Positions 48,008-58,900 of a stretch of 64,000 bases of DNA are shown here, in pieces. The notes beneath the pieces were generated by a model. It was not told where the DNA came from, made no database searches, and worked only from the letters and a program-made list of their open reading frames with translations. Within the stretch, counting starts at the first letter, position 1, and each line of letters starts with the position of its first letter. A program made the position numbers and the translations under genes. The DNA is from Fischerella thermalis PCC 7521 (GTDB lineage Bacteria > Cyanobacteriota > Cyanobacteriia > Cyanobacteriales > Nostocaceae): NCBI RefSeq assembly GCF_000317225.1, contig NZ_AJLL01000060.1, positions 1-64,000 on the forward strand, written 5' to 3'.

Positions 48008-48283
48008 ATGAAACCAAACTATCGACGTTGTATCAGTTGTCGCAAAGTGGGTCTAAAAAATGAGTTTTGGCGGATTGTCCGCGTCTTTCCTTCTGGGCAG
48101 GTACAATTAGATGAGGGCATGGGGCGTTCAGCCTATATATGCCCTCATATGGGTTGTTTAAGTGCAGCTCAGAAAAAAAACAAACTCGGGCGATCGCTAC
48201 ATGCATCAGTGCCAGAAACACTGTATCAAACATTGTGGCAGCGCCTATCCCAAAGTAATCTCCCAAATCAAATCGAGCATTAA
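48008..48283 (+). CDS. ylxR: YlxR-family RNA-binding protein
   Basis: 91 aa. YlxR/DUF448 fold: RRCISCRKVGLKNEFWRIVR at the N terminus (GRGAY-like GRSAYICP in the middle) and basic residues for nucleic-acid contact. It sits in its conserved place between nusA and infB, 15 bp after nusA. Its role is nucleoid or RNA binding. Confidence 0.9.
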   Translation: MKPNYRRCISCRKVGLKNEFWRIVRVFPSGQVQLDEGMGRSAYICPHMGCLSAAQKKNKLGRSLHASVPETLYQTLWQRLSQSNLPNQIEH

Positions 48284-48706
48284 CTGCTTAGGCGGTCATC
48301 CCCAGGGGAATTGTGCCGACAGCCGCACCCCAAGCGCTATCGCTACATCCTCTATTATGCTCGTATTTAATGCCAAAATAGTAATAGGGTGTCTGGCAAA
48401 TCGCTCTTTAAATACTTAAAGGGGGCGAAGCAACACTCAAAACATAGACTTACGCTCAATGTGTTGTGGAAGACTCAGAATCAGCAAAACAAAAACATAA
48501 AAAATTGCAATCTGGTAGCGCCCACGCGCAGTCCGGCGTCAACCATCGTTTTAGGTGGCGATGCCAGCCTTAAACCGAAACATCTCTCTTTCCTGATTGG
48601 AGGCACCGGCAACAAAACGGCAACCTAAAAACAGTAATCAAAGGATGGAGATGTCGTAAAAGCTGGCATCCATCCGCCAAAACTGTAAATTATAGGGGAA
48701 GAGTGG
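48284..48706. other. Long gap before infB with structured leader
   Basis: No convincing gene; short frames here overlap ylxR or are not protein-like. The right part (48557-48678) folds into nested stems, listed separately. A gap this long inside the nusA-infB operon suggests a separate promoter or a leader. Confidence 0.45.
48557..48678 (+). ncRNA. Candidate structured 5' leader of infB
   Basis: The outer stem pairs GATGCCAGC (48560-48568) with GCTGGCATC (48662-48670). The inner stem pairs ACATCTC (48580-48586) with GAGATGT (48649-48655), extended by TCCT/AGGA. The enclosed part holds CGGCAACA/CGGCAACC repeats and GGAGG. It ends about 30 nt before the infB ATG. The pairing was read by eye; no known riboswitch is matched. 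Confidence 0.4.
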
Positions 48707-51700
48707 ATGAACAACGGCAAAGTTAGAATCTACGAATTATCAAAGGAATTGAATTTGGATAACAAAGAGCTATTAGCAATTTGCGACCAGCTCAATATCG
48801 CGGTCAAAAGCCATAGCAGCACAATCACAGAATCCGAAGCAGAACGCATTCGTTCTCAAGCGGAAAAAGTGGCGGCTACGCACCAGATGTCAAAAAAAGA
48901 GCATCATGGTGCAATTAGTCATAAGCCAAATACAGCACAAATACCATCTCGCAATCGACCAGCTGCATCCCAAAAACAAGAATTGTTAGAAATTCGCAAA
49001 CCAAAACCACCTAAAAATAGCCCCGGCAACGCCCTTGAGGCGTCAGCTGCTACCAATAGTCAATTTGCTTCTTCTGAAGTTAACCCTCTGTTACCCCCCA
49101 GACCTTTCGCCACACCAGTCTCATCCATGAAGCCGACGGCACCCATTCGACCTGTTTCCCGAAATCAGTCTGAGGCAATCAAAGAAACTGCTGCTCTAGA
49201 CGCAGACAATACGCCCAAGTCAAACCAGCCTAAGGAGAAAATGGCAGCGGAAAAACCAGAACCAACTTCCCCTGCACCAAATAAGCCGAAACCAGAAAAA
49301 CCCCAAAAACCACAACTGGTTGCTCCACCCACAAGGCCTGCTGCGGATAAACCGGAAACCACGCCCCAGCCTCATCAACCAGAAAGACCTATCCTGAAGC
49401 GCGATCGCGATCAGACTCGAGACCAGGTCAAAGGTAAGGGAAAATCACAACCTGGCACAAACGTAGAGGCTGGACAGACCACTCAACAGCCGCCAAGGCC
49501 AGCGCGTCCAGTCACCGGACAGCCAAAGTCGGAGCAAAAAGGTAATAAAGGAGTCCCCGTTGCGGGAGATACCCCAAGACCCAAGCCGCCAACACGTCCA
49601 ACTCCCGCACCAGCAGCAGTAGGACCACAAAAACCTGGGCCAGTATCACCAGTAAAATCACAGATCGTCGACGAGGTAGAAACAGAGACAGAACAAGACA
49701 CTCCAGAAATCATCGAACTCAAGCGTCCCACACCTCCACGTCAACCAAAAACTGGTAAAAAGTGGCAGCCGGAAGAAGAAATTGACGAAGTCAAAGAAAC
49801 TGGCAAGGCTAAAGTCGGCGCTAAAGGCAAACGTATCAAGCCTATTGTTGATGACGAGGACTTTGAAGAAGATTTCCTTGATGATGAAGATGCAGAGCTA
49901 GCTGCTGCTGCTGTGGCGGTCAGTAATGCGATCGTCCGTCCGCCTAAACCGAAAACTAGCAAACCAGCACAGCCTGCTGCTGTTGTCGCTGCTCCGAAGC
50001 CAACCAAAAAAGCCCCTGCTGCCGCTCGTGACCAACAACGTCGCCCACAGGAGCAAAAGCGCGAACGTCCTGAAAAACTAATTGTCACAGGCACGATGAC
50101 CGTGCAAGAGTTGGCTGATGCATTGGTAGTTGCTGACACAGAAATTGTCAAAATTCTGTTCCTCAAAGGCATGGCGGTGAGTATCACTCAAAGTTTGGAT
50201 ATCCCCACAATTACTTTAATCGCCAACGAACTAGGTACAGAAGTCGAAACCCAACAACCAGAAGCTGAAGCCCGTAAAGTCACAGAAATGATCGACGTGG
50301 CAGATCTGGAAAACCTTCAGAGACGCCCTCCAGTGGTGACAATTATGGGTCACGTAGACCACGGTAAAACTACCTTGCTCGATTCAATTCGTAATACCAA
50401 GGTAGCTGCTGGGGAAGCAGGTGGTATTACACAACACATCGGTGCTTACCACGTAGACGTAGAACATGATGGCAAAGTCCAGCAAGTAGTATTTTTAGAT
50501 ACACCTGGTCACGAAGCCTTTACAGCCATGCGGGCGCGGGGAGCGCGGGTTACAGACATTGCCATTTTAGTTGTGGCCGCTGATGATGGTGTCCGTCCCC
50601 AAACAATTGAAGCTATTAGCCACGCTAAAGCCGCAGAAGTGCCTATTGTTGTTGCAATTAACAAAATCGACAAAGAAGGCGCTCAACCAGACCGAGTTAA
50701 GCAAGAATTGACTAATTATGGTCTGACCCCAGAGGAATGGGGCGGTGATACAATCATGGTTCCTGTAAGTGCGATCAAAGGTGAAAATCTGGATACGCTA
50801 CTTGAGATGATCCTGTTGGTCGCAGAAGTAGAAGAACTGTCTGCTAACCCAGATCGTCCTGCTAAGGGAACAGTGATTGAAGCTCACCTCGATAAAGCCA
50901 AAGGCGCGGTTGCAACTCTGTTAGTGCAGAATGGTACCCTGCGGGTAGGCGATATCCTTGTGGCTGGCTCGGTATTTGGTAAAGTGCGAGCCATGATCGA
51001 TGATCGAGCCAGAAAAGTAGAAGCTGCGACTCCTTCTTTTGCTGTTGAGGTACTCGGTTTAAGTGACGTGCCAGCAGCCGGAGATGAGTTTGAAGTCTTC
51101 CACAACGAAAAAGAAGCACGCGCACTCGCTAATGAGCGTGCAGAGAAACAGCGTCAATCCCGCCTCATGCAAGGCCGCGTTACCTTGGCTGGGATCTCAG
51201 CTCAAGCTCAAGAAGGCGAGTTGAAAGAACTCAACTTGATCCTTAAGGCAGATGTCCAAGGCTCAGTCGAGGCAATTGTGGGATCACTCAAGCAAATTCC
51301 ACAAAACGAAGTCCAAATCCGCTTGCTGTTGGCTGCTGCTGGAGAAATTACCCAGACAGATATTGATCTGGCCGCTGCTAGTGGAGCCGTTATTATTGGC
51401 TTCAACACCACTTACGCTAGTGGTGCGAGACAAGCTGCCGATGAAGCTGGTGTAGATGTACGAGAATACAACATCATCTATAAACTTCTAGAAGACATCC
51501 AAGGTGCTTTAGAAGGTCTGCTAGAACCAGAGTTAGTAGAAGAACCTCTGGGTCAAGCAGAAGTACGTGCTGTCTTCCCTGTTGGTCGCGGAGCTGTTGC
51601 TGGTTGTTATGTCCAATCTGGCAAACTGGTTCGCAACTGCAAAGTGCGAGTACGTCGTGGCGGTAAAGTTGTCTACGAAGGAATTCTGGATTCGCTGAAG

Positions 51701-51847
51701 CGCATGAAAGAAGATGCCCGCGAGGTCAACACAGGGTTTGAGTGCGGTGTTGGCATCGATAAATACAGTGACTGGACGGAAGGCGATATCATCGAAGCCT
51801 ACCAGATGGTGACTAAGCGTCGTACCCTCTCGGCTGCGGCGAGATAA
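48707..51847 (+). CDS. infB: Translation initiation factor IF-2
   Basis: 1046 aa. It brings initiator tRNA to the 30S subunit. The N-terminal 430 residues are Pro/Lys/Glu-rich and disordered (long form, usual in cyanobacteria). The IF2_N helix domain is at about 460-500. The GTPase has G1 GHVDHGKT (about 548), G3 DTPGHE and G4 NKID; domains II to IV follow to [12 protein letters not shown]. The two N-terminal segments ([17 protein letters not shown]) also fit the IF2_N module at residues 4-50. Confidence 0.97.
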   Translation: MNNGKVRIYELSKELNLDNKELLAICDQLNIAVKSHSSTITESEAERIRSQAEKVAATHQMSKKEHHGAISHKPNTAQIPSRNRPAASQKQELLEIRKPKPPKNSPGNALEASAATNSQFASSEVNPLLPPRPFATPVSSMKPTAPIRPVSRNQSEAIKETAALDADNTPKSNQPKEKMAAEKPEPTSPAPNKPKPEKPQKPQLVAPPTRPAADKPETTPQPHQPERPILKRDRDQTRDQVKGKGKSQPGTNVEAGQTTQQPPRPARPVTGQPKSEQKGNKGVPVAGDTPRPKPPTRPTPAPAAVGPQKPGPVSPVKSQIVDEVETETEQDTPEIIELKRPTPPRQPKTGKKWQPEEEIDEVKETGKAKVGAKGKRIKPIVDDEDFEEDFLDDEDAELAAAAVAVSNAIVRPPKPKTSKPAQPAAVVAAPKPTKKAPAAARDQQRRPQEQKRERPEKLIVTGTMTVQELADALVVADTEIVKILFLKGMAVSITQSLDIPTITLIANELGTEVETQQPEAEARKVTEMIDVADLENLQRRPPVVTIMGHVDHGKTTLLDSIRNTKVAAGEAGGITQHIGAYHVDVEHDGKVQQVVFLDTPGHEAFTAMRARGARVTDIAILVVAADDGVRPQTIEAISHAKAAEVPIVVAINKIDKEGAQPDRVKQELTNYGLTPEEWGGDTIMVPVSAIKGENLDTLLEMILLVAEVEELSANPDRPAKGTVIEAHLDKAKGAVATLLVQNGTLRVGDILVAGSVFGKVRAMIDDRARKVEAATPSFAVEVLGLSDVPAAGDEFEVFHNEKEARALANERAEKQRQSRLMQGRVTLAGISAQAQEGELKELNLILKADVQGSVEAIVGSLKQIPQNEVQIRLLLAAAGEITQTDIDLAAASGAVIIGFNTTYASGARQAADEAGVDVREYNIIYKLLEDIQGALEGLLEPELVEEPLGQAEVRAVFPVGRGAVAGCYVQSGKLVRNCKVRVRRGGKVVYEGILDSLKRMKEDAREVNTGFECGVGIDKYSDWTEGDIIEAYQMVTKRRTLSAAAR

Positions 51848-52692
51848 AACAGTGGCTGGGAGAAGAAGTGAACACTTCGTATCTGGGCTAAACACCGGAC
51901 ATGGAAAGTTGATAGCAAAACTCTCCATGTCAAACCCATATTTATCAAATCTCTCTCTGGCTTGATCACCTTTCCCCAAGCCAGAACTATAATTTAATTA
52001 GTTCAGTAACAAAAATTAATTTTATTAAATTTATAAACTTCCATTTTTACTAGCTTGAAATTAAGGCTGAGGGCAGATGGCAGGAGGCAGAAGGAAAGAC
52101 TGTTTTGATTCCCTCGTTGTGGGATAAATAGCCCGTGGGGGTCTAGCTTGAAAATAAGGCTGAGGGCAGAAGGGGTAAGAATTTCCATGTTTGGTTGTGT
52201 ACCAAATTTCATGAATAGCTGTCTTGAAAATAGGTGTAGGGGTGTAGGAAGATTGATATTTTCGTACACTCATTTTATGTAGGCTTTCCCCCATGGGGAT
52301 TTGACTTGGCAGTAATGATAGTTAATTTAAATTAGAAGATATTATGTTCAAATTTTACTATCACCGTAGCAAATTTTACCAGGTTTCTAATTTTATATTT
52401 GCAAGGGTTAAAACCGATTAAAGCTGTTTTGCTGTTTTTAAGCAATATTATTGTTCTCAGCAATTTACTGTAAGCATAACGTCGCTTTTAGTCACAAATG
52501 AAACAGAATTTGCTGCCATAGAAGTATTAGCCTTAATAACAGGTTTGGCAATGTTTCACAATCACAGGAGTGCAGGCAATAATACCCTTTAACCTTTCCT
52601 ACAAAAGTGTATCTACTTAATTTGTAAGAGGTATACATAATTAAGGATGTGAGTAAGTCTACCAATTAAGCTAAAACTAAGGACAAAAACCT
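51848..52692. other. Gene-free region downstream of infB
   Basis: Two stem-loops follow infB: GAAGTG/CACTTC (51865-51878) and ACATGGA/TCCATGT (51899-51930). At 52057-52090 and 52144-52175 a TAGCTTGAAA..AAGGCTGAGGGCAG unit occurs twice. The rest is AT-rich. Minus-strand frames through it are repeat shadows. Confidence 0.45.
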
Positions 52693-52890
52693 ATGGCTCT
52701 AATTCAAACTTCTGGCGATCGCCAATCATCTGATAATCCTCAAATTTGGGCTCATTTAAAGAATGCGATCGCCGCTAGTTCTGGTTTCCAGCGCTGGTTG
52801 TTGGAACGCGATACTCAATTCCAAAAACTTACCCTGGAACAACAGGTGCAGAGGTATCTACGAGAAACTTTAGAAAATTTAGCTTACTGA
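52693..52890 (+). CDS. Small conserved cyanobacterial protein
   Basis: 65 aa, soluble and helical: QIWAHLKNAIAASSGFQRWL then LTLEQQVQRYLRETLENLAY. An AAGGA site lies about 9 nt before the ATG. No domain of known function is recognised, but composition, codon use and the start signal support a real gene. It stands alone between two long gene-free regions. Confidence 0.7.
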   Translation: MALIQTSGDRQSSDNPQIWAHLKNAIAASSGFQRWLLERDTQFQKLTLEQQVQRYLRETLENLAY

Positions 52891-53439
52891 AAATACATCA
52901 CTTGTAGCTTATTTCCTAGATAGCAAAATTAACTATTGCTATTCTCCCCTAACTAAAGATGTGTGTATGTGACAAAAAGCCTTTGCCTCAAAAGGTATAT
53001 GGATACACAAACAGCCCTATCTGGTAAGTGGGGGATATGTATGAAAATTTTCAGCGTTTTCTACAGTTAGAATTCATCTTTTTCTATCGAAAAAGTGGAG
53101 CAGTAGAAAGCCGGTTCTTTAATGCCTAATTAGTCTATTAATCAAGAGTTTCTTGATGATAATTTTGTTTTGGTTTATCTCAAATGACTTCAAAGTATAT
53201 AAGTTAGTTAATTTATAATTTACATTTTGTACCTGTTGCAATAGCTAGGAGGCTGAGCCTCCAATCTCCTGCTACCAAGTTCAACTGGCTCTTTTTGAGA
53301 AATCCTCTTACACTCCTAAACTCTTATACACCTATTATATGTAAAAGGTTTGAATTAACTTACCTCAAGCCTAACTCCGGATTTGAAACTCACAAGTGTA
53401 ATTTTCAAATTCCATAGGTGTGTAGCGTCGTTTTTAGGG
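52891..53439. other. Gene-free AT-rich region
   Basis: A GGAGGCT/AGCCTCC palindrome lies at about 53247-53261. No ORF of note. Confidence 0.4.
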
Positions 53440-53690
53440 ACTGTTAATTCCGACTTAAATCGGAATCTTTTCTTTCTCTACGGCTTAAAGGTAAGAATTC
53501 AGAACTATGCATCTTCACTTATCACCTCTTGCCTTTTACCTTATCCTAAGCACCTAGGCCATACATATCCCGCCTTGGAATAAATTCCAAGGCTAATAGC
53601 ACAAGTCCGTTTCAAGGGACTCAAACACTTTCTGAGTCAGATTTATCTGACTTTAGCTATTAGCCAATAAATAAATTTATTGGCACTCTG
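53440..53690 (+). repeat. Multi-stem structured element upstream of the export cassette
   Basis: Stem 1 is ATTCCGA/TCGGAAT (53447-53466) followed by CTTTTCTTT. Stem A is GCCTTGGAAT/ATTCCAAGGC (53572-53593). Long-range stem E is GGCTAATAGC (53591-53600) with GCTATTAGCC (53656-53665). Inside E are GACTCA/TGAGTC and the competing AGTCAGA/TCTGACT. Stem D is GCCAATAAAT/ATTTATTGGC (53663-53684). Stems A-E, E-D and the two inner stems overlap, so alternative folds are possible. It may be a dispersed repeat or a leader of the gene at 53757. Confidence 0.55.
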
Positions 53691-53756
53691 AAAATCTGGT
53701 GCAAGATATCAGAGAAGCGTGAATATTTCGTAATCCCAAATCCGTCTTGAAAATCT

Positions 53757-54512
53757 ATGACTGATATTTCTCAAATAGGTATTTCTCCTGAGGAAATTAT
53801 TAACTACCTCAAAAGTGAAATGAGTTTGAGGGAAGTATGTCAAAAAATTTTATATCAAAGAATTATAAACAAGGTCGCCCAAGAGAAGGACATAATTGTA
53901 ACCACAGAAGAAATTGAAATTGAGGCAGATCGCCAACGTCGGGAACAGCGTTTAGAAAAAGCTGTAGATACATTGACATGGTTGGCTAAGCAACTTGTTA
54001 GTCCTTATGATTGGGAAATTGGAATTCGTAATCAACTGCTAGCACCAAAATTAGCACAAACACTGTTTGCTAAAGAGGTAGAAAAGTTTTTTAACCAAAA
54101 TCGCCAAGAATTCGAGCAAATAGTTCTTTATCAAATAATAGTGACGTGTGAAAAACTCGCTCAAGAACTTTATTACCAAATTGAAGAAGGTGAAATTAGT
54201 TTTTATGAAGCGGCTCACATTTATGATATTGATGAGCATCGTAGACAAAAATGTGGTTATGAAGGGAAAATTTATCGTTGGGCTATCCAAGCAAATATCG
54301 CTGAGGTTGTATTAGGAACTCCTCCTAAACGCATAATTGGTCCGTTGAAAAGTGAACAAGGCTACCATATTTTGATGATTGAAGAAGTGATAGCAGCAGA
54401 ATTAACACCTCAAAGATATGAAGAAATTATCAATAATATGTTTCAAAAGTGGTTGGCTGGTGAAGTAGAGAATTTGTTAAATTCTTATGAAATATATATA
54501 GATACATTCTAG
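53757..54512 (+). CDS. PpiC-type peptidylprolyl isomerase, first of the export cassette
   Basis: 251 aa, no signal peptide. The N-terminal helical SurA-like part (residues about 1-115; RRREQRLEKAVDTLTWLAKQ-like) is followed by a parvulin-type domain (about 120-215): ELYYQIEEGEISFYEAAHIY, then GPLKSEQGYHILMIEEV. Isomerases of this kind accompany HlyB/HlyD-type peptide exporters in cyanobacteria and are thought to hold or fold the substrate. It is paralogous to the gene at 60831 (same length and layout). It is 1.5 kb upstream of the exporter, so it may have its own promoter. Confidence 0.8.
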   Translation: MTDISQIGISPEEIINYLKSEMSLREVCQKILYQRIINKVAQEKDIIVTTEEIEIEADRQRREQRLEKAVDTLTWLAKQLVSPYDWEIGIRNQLLAPKLAQTLFAKEVEKFFNQNRQEFEQIVLYQIIVTCEKLAQELYYQIEEGEISFYEAAHIYDIDEHRRQKCGYEGKIYRWAIQANIAEVVLGTPPKRIIGPLKSEQGYHILMIEEVIAAELTPQRYEEIINNMFQKWLAGEVENLLNSYEIYIDTF

Positions 54513-55999
54513 ATTCATTTGAGATATATTATAGATACACAAAATAGTTTTTTAAGTTGTATTTTTTTGATACATCAAATTCAATTATTTGCCAGATAAA
54601 CACTGATATTACATGGTGATCGATATATTGAAATGAGTCAATTCCAAAATCTCTCAGTCTTGATTTTGATTAAAGTGACAAAAAGAATAAAAAATATTCA
54701 AAATCAAGAATTTAGACAACTTTACTCAACGAGAGTTTTGTTTTTAGGCTTTAATATCTTTTTTTTACTTTTTTCTAAATCTATGAAATCTTATTTTACA
54801 AAACTACTTTTTGAAGAGTTGATAAAGAAATAATGCAATAAGAAGCAAGTCTTGTAAATTTAATAAAAATATATTGAAAATTATATACATATACAGAATA
54901 ATTGTAGTGGCTAAGAACTATCAGTTGAGACTGAATTATTTATTGCAGTATTTTAGTCAAAGGCTTGATTTTATCAACATAATTTCCTGATTTTGCCAAA
55001 ACTTTGGCTAATAATACAGTTTTCAACAACTTAGTGACATCACAAAGTACCAATTAAATATAGCAAACATGTATATAGGACTCCTATTGGATTTTTGAAA
55101 ATAATCCGTACATTTTGAGCTTAAGCATGACCATATGCTTTTCCTATTACCTGTTGCCTATTGCCTGCCTATATGAGTAAATTCACCAGATAAAATCGGA
55201 TTACTATAGCTTGGAAAAATCATACTTTTGCACAACAGTAAGTTTTTAGAAAAGCGTTGTGTTTCATTTTACTAAAAAGGATATTTTGTTAAGTAATTCA
55301 GTCTTTTGATAGATTACTAGGAAAGTCTTGAAACACAAAAATAGGGGTTGCAATGGTTTTATGAATAATATTTCGATTCTCAATTTTTTGGTCTAAGCTA
55401 GGGCAAATTCTCTTGCTAACTAGCGATCGCACTTAAACACGCATTACTTCTACAAAACAGACAGACTCTTGTTAGACTTGGGTAAACTTCGATGCAATAA
55501 CATCTTTCTCAAAACTGCTGGTCGCCATCATAAATCATTTGTCATTAGTGAATATTAAATACCAATGGCTAATGATAAATGGCGTGAAGTTCAAAATGCA
55601 AGGTCATAAGATCGACTTGGATTTAAATCGTAGTCAACCTTGTGCAGTACCATACACCAAGTGAACATTTCAAAGAGCTAGAAATGGATTTTACTGTTGT
55701 CTTTGAAGTTTACAACAGCCATGCTTTTTGCTTACATGTTCAAGGTTATATCCTACCACCTGTCAGTTCAGCATCGATGTCTTCTAGTAGCGACGTCTAT
55801 TTTATAATTTCACAACTTCTAAGAAACACAGAGTTTATGAGGGTACTGCTAACTTAGCTTTTTAGAGCTAACTAATTTTGCAGCTGTGAAACCTTGACCA
55901 TAAGAATTGCAAAAACAGTTGCAGTGAAATTGTGTGCCCGGATTTTGTGATTGACCAATAGGCTGGTATCCAAAAAAATTCATTGTTGGAGGTGAGCGA
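54513..55999. other. Long gene-poor region upstream of the exporter
   Basis: 1.5 kb, AT-rich. Two weak frames are present: 54633-54833 (66 codons, basic and hydrophobic) and 55684-55857 (57 codons, next entry). No double-glycine leader is visible. A GGAGG site for the exporter lies at the right end. Confidence 0.4.
55684..55857 (+). CDS. Doubtful small ORF before the exporter
   Basis: 57 codons (MDFTVVFEVYNSHAFCLHV, then SSASMSSSSDVYFIISQLL). No strong ribosome site and no family. It is listed because it is the only frame of some quality directly upstream of the exporter and on its strand. Confidence 0.25.
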   Translation: MDFTVVFEVYNSHAFCLHVQGYILPPVSSASMSSSSDVYFIISQLLRNTEFMRVLLT

Positions 56000-58900
56000 G
56001 TGTTATCTGTGTTTTCTGAGCAACAACTAGTGGCTCAACAACTCACCATAACTTTCGGTGAGATGCTCTCAACAAAGGAATTAGAGGACTGTTTGGCGGG
56101 AGCAGAAATTATAGAACCACCTGTAGCAAAGCAGTTTTGGCAAGCCACAGAAGGTGAAATTGGAATTTATATTGTCATGGCAGGTAAAGTTAGACTGCTA
56201 GATAGCTGTGATAACTTGATCGCCACTCTGACGAAAGGAGAAACATTTGGTGAAATAACCCTGTTTCCCACAGCAGAATTCCAGCCATATGTAGCTAGAG
56301 CTTCCCATCGCTTAAAATTGTGCTTCATCAGGGGTGAAATACTGCAACGATTGATGCATAGTTCTGCTCAAATCGGCGATCGCCTTTATCAAAAAGCAGA
56401 AATTTGGGATTGGTTGGTTAGTTATAGCCAAAACTCATCACAGCTTCAGATACCTGCTGTGCCAGAAATGTTTAAAGTTTTATCGTTATGTGAACGGCAC
56501 AGTTTGGAAATTGGCTCCCTACCCGTAGAACTATACCAAGATCAGCAATTGTGGCTGCTTTATCGAGGAGAACTGCTAAATACTGATGGTCAAAGGCTAA
56601 CTCAGGGAGATGTTTGTGTTATCAAAACACAAACTAGTTGGCAAGCAGTTACACCCACAATTATTTACTGTCTTAAAAGTCATAATTGGCAAACAGCACT
56701 GCATTACTGTCCACAGTTAGAGATATTAGGCGGTTCGCATTCAACACAAATTGACATTGATGAGGAAACAATACCGCCAGTAAACAAACCAGAACGCCAC
56801 AGAAAAATTATTCCTTTTCCTGGATCAGAAACATCTACAAAACAACCACAGCCAGACCGAACAAGACAACGCCCTTATTTTCCCAGTCCGAAAGTGCAAA
56901 TGGGGCATTGGTGGGGACGCCTGACCCGTCGCTATCCCTTTTATGCCCAACAAAGTGCTTCTGATTGTGGTGCAGCTTGCTTGGTAATGATTGGTAGCTA
57001 TTGGGGCAAGCACTTTAGTGTGAATCGTCTGCGGGATATGACCAACGTCAGCCGTAGTGGCGCATCTCTACGCGCTATTGCCACAGCCGCAGAAAGCCTG
57101 GGTTTTGTTACCCGACCTGTGAAAGCCAGTTTTGATAAATTGGCAGAGCAACCTCTACCTGCAATTGTTCACTGGGAAGGCAAGCATTTTATCGTCCTCT
57201 ATGAAATGACGAAAAAGCGTGTGATTGTGGGTGATCCTGCCATCGGTCAACGCACCCTCACCCCCAAGGAATTTCAAGCGGGTTGGACTGGTTATGCATT
57301 GTTGCTGCAACCTACAGCCCTACTCAAAGATGCCAAAAACCAAACTACTAGCCTGTGGAAGTTTTTTGAGTTAGTCAAACCTCACCATAGGGTACTGCTA
57401 GAAGTCTTCATCGCTTCAGTCTTGATTCAGTTATTTGGATTGGTAACACCAGTCTTCACCCAGTTGTTATTAGACAGGGTGTTAGTACAACGCAGCGTTA
57501 CCACCTTAAATGCGATCGCTGTGGGGATGATCATTTTTGGCTTGTTCCGGGTGGTCATGAACGGAGTACGGCAGTACTTGCTGGATCATACTGCCAACCG
57601 CGTTAGCGTTGCCTTACTAGTAGGGTTTATCAAACATACCTTCCGTTTACCTCTCTCGTATTTTGAGTCCCGTTACGTCGGAGATATCGTCTCCCGCGTC
57701 CAAGAAAACGAAAAGATTCAGCGCTTCCTGACCGGTCAGACATTATCTATCTTGCTGGATTTGCTGACATTAGTAATCTATCTAGGCATGATGTTCTGGT
57801 ATAGCTGGCGCATGGCGTTGTTTGTATTGTTCACTGTACCGCCATTTTTTATCTTGGCACTGGCTAGCACTAGTATTTTACGCCGCATCTCTAGAGAGAT
57901 TTTTAATGCTGGGGCAGAAGAAAACAGCTATCTGATCGAATCCTTGACAGGAATTCGTACTGTTCGCTCATTGGCAATAGAACAGACGGTGCGCTGGCGT
58001 TGGGAAGAACTGCTGAATAAATTAATCAGAAAAGCCTTTAATGCTCAGGTAATCAGCAATCGCCTCTCGGTGATTACTGGTGTGATTGAAACCTTTGTGA
58101 ATACCGCTTTACTCTGGTACGGAGCATCGTTAGTTATTAACCAAGAACTCACCATTGGGCAATTAATTGCTTTCAATATGCTGGTAGGTAACGTAATCAG
58201 TCCTTTTCAAAGGCTTTCACTGCTATGGAATGAATTACAGGAAATAGTTATTTCCACTGAACGTATTAATGATGTCTTAGAAGCAGAACCAGAAGAAGAC
58301 TTACAAAATAAACCCCGGAAATCTTTGGGTAGTCTGCGTGGCTATATTCGTTTTCAGAATGTTACCTTTCGCTATCACCCAGAAAGTGAGACTAACGTTT
58401 TAGAAAATATCAGCTTTGAAATTCAGCCAGAACAAATGGTAGCTGTGGTAGGACGCAGTGGTTCTGGGAAAACGACCCTGAGCAAATTAATTTTGGGTTT
58501 ATATCCACCTACCGATGGCAAAGTATTTATCGATGGTCAAGATGTCACTAGTATTTCCTTGCGATCGCTCCGTTCCCAAGTTGGTGTAGTAGACCAAGAT
58601 ACCTTCCTCTTTGGGGGTACTATCCGCGAAAACATTGCCATAGCTCATCCAAATGCTTCTTTGTCAGAAATTATCCAAGCGGCACAAATGGCTGGGGCGG
58701 ATGAATTTATCCAGCAACTGCCATTGGGTTATGAAACCCAAATCGGTGAAGGTGGTGGAATGCTCTCTGGTGGACAACGTCAACGTCTAGCAATTACCCG
58801 TGCTTTACTGGGAAATCCTCGCTTGTTACTTTTGGATGAAGCTACTAGCCACCTAGACGCAGAATCAGAACGCATTATTCAAAATAATCTCAAAACCATT

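Noticed and set aside
49165-50187. Several long minus-strand frames opposite infB
   Set aside because: They mirror the Pro/Lys/Ala-rich codons of IF-2 and are shadows.
54633-54833. 66-codon frame between the first isomerase and the exporter
   Set aside because: AT-driven Lys/Phe/Leu composition, no Shine-Dalgarno site, no leader motif.
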